Assembly: GCF_029338175.1 (NCBI RefSeq)
Contig: NZ_CP119862.1
Coordinates: 124,001 to 188,000, forward strand
Length of the DNA stretch: 64,000 nucleotides
Direction: 5' to 3'
Origin: Citrobacter enshiensis
Lineage (GTDB): Bacteria; Pseudomonadota; Gammaproteobacteria; Enterobacterales; Enterobacteriaceae
This document shows positions 60,315 to 64,000 of the stretch, piece after piece. A program made the translations under genes and the position numbers. Position 1 is the stretch's first letter. Each line of letters starts with the position of its first letter. The notes below the pieces were generated by a model. The model saw only the letters and a list, made by a program, of their open reading frames with translations. It ran no database searches and was not told the origin of the DNA.

Positions 60315-62929
60315 GTCTCCTGTCCCGGTGGTTGCTTATTCCGCCGGTTAGCGCGCGCCTGAGCGAGCGTTATCAGGGGTATCGTCGTCATGGCGCTTCG
60401 TGTTTCAGCGCGGCGATGGGCTGTTTTTGGGTGATTCTGGCATGGGTGTTCTTCCCGCTTGAACATCCGCGCTGGCAGCGTATTCGCGGCCAACATAAAG
60501 CGCTGTATCCGCATATTAACGCCGCCCGCCCGCGCCCGCTGGATCCTGCTCGCTACGCCATTCAAACGCTCTGGTTGATGGCAACCTCACAGCGAAAAGA
60601 AAATAAAGAACCGCGCTGGCGGTCCTTTGCCCGTTTGCAGGGCGTGCGTGGCCGCTATCATCAATGGATGGACGCGTTGCCTGAGCGCGTGAGTCAACGC
60701 ACTCACCACCTGGACTCGCAAAAAGAGTTGGGGCATCTCAGTACTGGGGCGCGTCGACTCATTCTCGGCGTTATCGTGACGTTTTCGCTGATTTTAGCGG
60801 TGATTTGTATTACCCAGCCGTTTAACCCGCTGTCACAATTTATCTTCCTGATTCTGCTGTGGGGCGTGGCGTTGTGGGTACGCCGACTACCGGGACGTTT
60901 CTCCGCCCTGATGCTGATAGTGCTGTCGCTGACGGTGTCTTGCCGTTATATCTGGTGGCGCTACACCTCGACGCTAAACTGGGATGACCCGGTGAGTCTG
61001 GTTTGCGGTCTCGTTTTACTGTTTGCCGAAACCTATGCCTGGATCGTACTGGTGCTGGGTTACTTCCAGGTGATTTGGCCGCTTAATCGTCAACCTGTCC
61101 CGCTGCCAAAAGATATGGCGCAATGGCCGACCGTCGATATTTTTGTGCCCACGTACAACGAAGATCTCAGCGTCGTGAAAAACACCATTTATGCGTCGTT
61201 GGGTATCGACTGGCCAAAAGACAAGGTGACAATCTGGATTCTGGATGATGGCGGGCGAGAAGAGTTCCGCCAGTTTGCTCAGACCGTCGGGGTGCAATAC
61301 ATCGCCCGTACCACCCATGAACACGCGAAAGCCGGGAACATTAACAACGCGCTGAAGTATGCGAAGGGCGAGTTTGTGTCGATCTTTGACTGCGACCACG
61401 TGCCGACGCGCTCGTTCCTGCAAATGACGATGGGCTGGTTCCTCAAAGAAAAACAGCTCGCAATGATGCAGACGCCGCACCATTTCTTCTCGCCGGACCC
61501 GTTTGAACGCAACCTGGGGCGTTTTCGCAAAACGCCGAACGAAGGGACGCTGTTCTATGGGCTGGTGCAGGATGGCAACGATATGTGGGATGCCACTTTC
61601 TTCTGCGGTTCGTGTGCGGTGATCCGGCGTAAACCGTTAGATGAGATTGGCGGCATCGCCGTAGAAACCGTGACCGAAGACGCCCATACCTCGCTGCGCT
61701 TACACCGCCGTGGTTACACCTCCGCCTATATGCGTATTCCGCAGGCGGCAGGGTTGGCGACAGAAAGTCTGTCAGCGCATATCGGGCAGCGTATTCGCTG
61801 GGCGCGTGGGATGGTGCAAATCTTCCGTCTGGACAATCCGCTCACCGGCAAAGGCTTAAAACTGGCGCAGAGGTTGTGCTACGTGAACGCCATGTTCCAC
61901 TTTTTGTCCGGTATTCCCCGGCTGATCTTCCTCACGGCGCCGCTGGCCTTCTTGCTGTTACACGCCTATATCATCTATGCCCCTGCGCTGATGATTGCGT
62001 TGTTCGTGTTACCGCACATGATCCACGCCAGCCTGACCAACTCGAAGATTCAGGGGAAATACCGCCACTCGTTCTGGAGTGAAATCTACGAAACGGTGCT
62101 GGCCTGGTATATCGCCCCGCCGACGATGGTGGCGCTGATCAACCCGCACAAAGGGAAGTTTAACGTGACGGCAAAAGGCGGGTTGGTCGAAGAAGAGTAC
62201 GTGGACTGGGTCATTTCCCGGCCTTATATCTTCCTGGTCTTGCTCAACCTGTTGGGCGTGGCGGTGGGCGTCTGGCGTTACTACTACGGCCCTGAAAACG
62301 AAATACTCACCGTGATCGTCAGCCTGGTATGGGTTTTCTACAACCTGATTATTCTCGGTGGCGCGGTGGCCGTCTCCGTGGAGAGCAAACAGGTCAGACG
62401 GGCGCATCGTGTTGAGATCTCAATGCCTGCCGCTATTGCCCGTGAAGATGGTCATCTGTTCTCGTGCACCGTGCATGACTTCTCCGACGGCGGTCTGGGG
62501 ATCAAGATCAACGGACAGGCGCAGGTGCTGGAAGGGCAGAAGGTGAATTTGTTGCTCAAACGCGGCCAGCAGGAATATGTCTTCCCGACGCAAGTCGTGC
62601 GCGTGCTGGGTAATGAAGTGGGGCTGCAACTGATGCCATTGACCACGAAACAACATATTGATTTTGTACAGTGCACGTTCGCCCGGGCAGATACCTGGGC
62701 GCTTTGGCAGGACAGCTTCCCGGAAGATAAACCTCTGGAAAGTCTGCTGGATATTCTGAAGCTGGGCTTCCGTGGTTATCGGCATCTCGCCGAGTTTGCC
62801 CCGTCTTCCGTCAAAGTAATTTTCCGGTCTCTGACGACGCTGGTTTCCTGGATTGTGTCGTTTATTCCACGTCGCCCGGAGCGGGGCGTGGCGGTGCAAC
62901 AGCCGGATCAGGTTATGGCTCAACAATGA
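60311..62929 (+). CDS. bcsA: Cellulose synthase catalytic subunit BcsA
   Basis: This 872-residue processive GT2 enzyme has the same length as E. coli. It uses UDP-glucose to extend beta-1,4-glucan and forms the membrane channel. Catalytic motifs: DDG (312-314), D360 x D362 (FDCDH), TED (455-457, general base) and QRIRW (493-497). Membrane helices lie at about 150-255 and 525-690. The C-terminal PilZ domain has RRAHR (R696xxxR700) and DFSDGG (D723, S725, G728), which bind cyclic-di-GMP. The following bcsB starts 11 bases later. Confidence 0.98.
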   Translation: MSLLSRWLLIPPVSARLSERYQGYRRHGASCFSAAMGCFWVILAWVFFPLEHPRWQRIRGQHKALYPHINAARPRPLDPARYAIQTLWLMATSQRKENKEPRWRSFARLQGVRGRYHQWMDALPERVSQRTHHLDSQKELGHLSTGARRLILGVIVTFSLILAVICITQPFNPLSQFIFLILLWGVALWVRRLPGRFSALMLIVLSLTVSCRYIWWRYTSTLNWDDPVSLVCGLVLLFAETYAWIVLVLGYFQVIWPLNRQPVPLPKDMAQWPTVDIFVPTYNEDLSVVKNTIYASLGIDWPKDKVTIWILDDGGREEFRQFAQTVGVQYIARTTHEHAKAGNINNALKYAKGEFVSIFDCDHVPTRSFLQMTMGWFLKEKQLAMMQTPHHFFSPDPFERNLGRFRKTPNEGTLFYGLVQDGNDMWDATFFCGSCAVIRRKPLDEIGGIAVETVTEDAHTSLRLHRRGYTSAYMRIPQAAGLATESLSAHIGQRIRWARGMVQIFRLDNPLTGKGLKLAQRLCYVNAMFHFLSGIPRLIFLTAPLAFLLLHAYIIYAPALMIALFVLPHMIHASLTNSKIQGKYRHSFWSEIYETVLAWYIAPPTMVALINPHKGKFNVTAKGGLVEEEYVDWVISRPYIFLVLLNLLGVAVGVWRYYYGPENEILTVIVSLVWVFYNLIILGGAVAVSVESKQVRRAHRVEISMPAAIAREDGHLFSCTVHDFSDGGLGIKINGQAQVLEGQKVNLLLKRGQQEYVFPTQVVRVLGNEVGLQLMPLTTKQHIDFVQCTFARADTWALWQDSFPEDKPLESLLDILKLGFRGYRHLAEFAPSSVKVIFRSLTTLVSWIVSFIPRRPERGVAVQQPDQVMAQQ

Positions 62930-62939
62930 TGATAACGCG

Positions 62940-64000
62940 ATGAAAAGAAAACTTTCCTGGATTTGTGCAGTGGCAATAGGGATGAGCGCTTTCCCTGCTT
63001 TCATGACGCAGGCAACGCCTGCAATGCAACCACTGGTAAATGCTGAGCCAGCAGAGGCGCCAGCTGTGCCTGCGCCGGCAGATGAAAATCAGCCCGTCGG
63101 ACAGGTGATGCCGGGTGTGGCGGGGGCAAACGCGCCGATTGTCGCGCAGAATGCGCCTTCCCGCGATGTGAAGCTCACCTTTGCGCAAATTGCGCCGCCG
63201 CCGGGCAGCATGGTTCTGCGTGGCGTCAATCCGAACGGCGGTATTGAGTTCGGTATGCGCAGCGATGAAGTGGTCTCGAAAGCGGTGTTGAACCTCGAGT
63301 ACACCCCTTCGCCGTCGCTGTTGCCGATACAGTCGCAGCTAAAGGTTTACCTGAATGATGAATTGATGGGCGTATTGCCTGTCACCAAAGAGCAACTGGG
63401 CAAAAAAACGCTGGCCCAGATGCCGATCAACCCTTTGTTTATTACCGACTTTAACCGGGTGCGCCTGGAGTTTGTTGGGCACTACCGCGATGTCTGTGAA
63501 AACCCGGCCAGCAGCACATTGTGGCTGGATGTCGGCCGCAGTAGCGTACTGGACCTGACCTACCAGACACTGCCGGTAAACAACGATCTCTCGCACTTCC
63601 CGATCCCGTTCTTTGACCCGCGAGATAATCGTCCTGTTACCTTGCCGATGGTGTTCGCACAATCACCGGATAAGGCGCTGCAACAGGCGGCGTCGATCGT
63701 CTCCTCCTGGTTTGGTTCGCGTGCGGGCTGGCGCGGTCAGCACTTCCCGGTGATGTATAACAAATTGCCGGATCGTAATGCGATTGTGTTTGCCACTAAC
63801 GACAAACGCCCAGACTTCCTGCGCGATCATCCGGCGGTGAACGCGCCGGTGATCGAGATGATTAACCATCCGGATAACCCGTATGTGAAACTGCTGGTGG
63901 TCTTTGGCCGTGATGACAAAGACCTGTTGCAGGCAGCGAAGGGGATTGCGCAGGGGAATATTCTGTTCCGTGGCAATAGCGTGGTGGTGAATGAAGTGAA
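62940..64000 (+). CDS. bcsB: Cellulose synthase periplasmic subunit BcsB (5' part)
   Basis: The frame runs from the ATG at 62940 to the window end without stop: about 353 of an expected 779 residues. The signal peptide is MKRKLSWICAVAIGMSAFPA... and is followed by a Pro/Ala-rich linker and the first carbohydrate-binding and flavodoxin-like domains (VKLTFAQIAPPPGSMVLRG, then LLPIQSQLKVYLNDELMG). It caps BcsA on the periplasmic side and guides the nascent glucan. It is cut by the window edge, not truncated by mutation as far as can be seen. Confidence 0.95.
   Translation, partial: MKRKLSWICAVAIGMSAFPAFMTQATPAMQPLVNAEPAEAPAVPAPADENQPVGQVMPGVAGANAPIVAQNAPSRDVKLTFAQIAPPPGSMVLRGVNPNGGIEFGMRSDEVVSKAVLNLEYTPSPSLLPIQSQLKVYLNDELMGVLPVTKEQLGKKTLAQMPINPLFITDFNRVRLEFVGHYRDVCENPASSTLWLDVGRSSVLDLTYQTLPVNNDLSHFPIPFFDPRDNRPVTLPMVFAQSPDKALQQAASIVSSWFGSRAGWRGQHFPVMYNKLPDRNAIVFATNDKRPDFLRDHPAVNAPVIEMINHPDNPYVKLLVVFGRDDKDLLQAAKGIAQGNILFRGNSVVVNEV

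Overview
The window is chromosomal DNA of an enterobacterium. Gene order and protein sequences follow the Escherichia coli K-12 stretch from selB to bcsB almost gene for gene. It most likely comes from Citrobacter: a copper-binding CueP lies between glyS and cspA as in Salmonella, and a 398-residue methionine gamma-lyase, as I recall it from Citrobacter freundii, lies between dppF and the cellulose genes. The genus is inferred from remembered sequences; no search was run. I see no prophage, insertion sequence or CRISPR array.

Left part (1-18.4 kb): the 3' end of selB, yiaY, a glyoxalase-fold gene divergent from aldB, yiaW-yiaV, yiaU and yiaT. Next comes an accessory cassette of a GH127 beta-L-arabinofuranosidase, a GPH-type sugar transporter and an AraC-type regulator, at the place where K-12 carries the yiaJ-sgbE operon. 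It is followed by ysaA, avtA, malS and bax. An AT-rich element with a 20-bp direct-repeat period precedes both yiaW and yiaT and is a good candidate for the YiaU operator.

Middle (18.4-44.3 kb): the D-xylose regulon (xylR, xylFGH, xylAB) with recognisable CRP and XylR sites; yiaB, wecH and ysaB; glyQS; cueP with a MerR-type promoter (19-bp spacer); cspA with its cold-shock leader; yiaG, yiaF, ghrB and yiaD; bisC, yiaC and tag; yhjY; yhjX with a YpdB double box; and eptB.

Right part (44.3-64 kb): tRNA-Pro (proK), an 80-bp-period tandem BIME, and the dipeptide transporter dppABCDF. Then comes an amino-acid catabolic unit: a TyrR-like AAA+ activator, a YhjV-like amino-acid permease and methionine gamma-lyase. 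A canonical -24/-12 (sigma-54) promoter lies just upstream of the lyase gene and a palindrome further upstream could be the activator site. A 35-residue LdrD toxin gene with a predicted antisense RdlD RNA follows. The window ends in the divergent cellulose clusters bcsEFG and bcsRQAB; bcsQ is intact and bcsB is cut by the window edge.

The most interesting unit is the sigma-54/TyrR-like methionine gamma-lyase system. The GH127 cassette, the YiaU element and the LdrD/RdlD locus come next.
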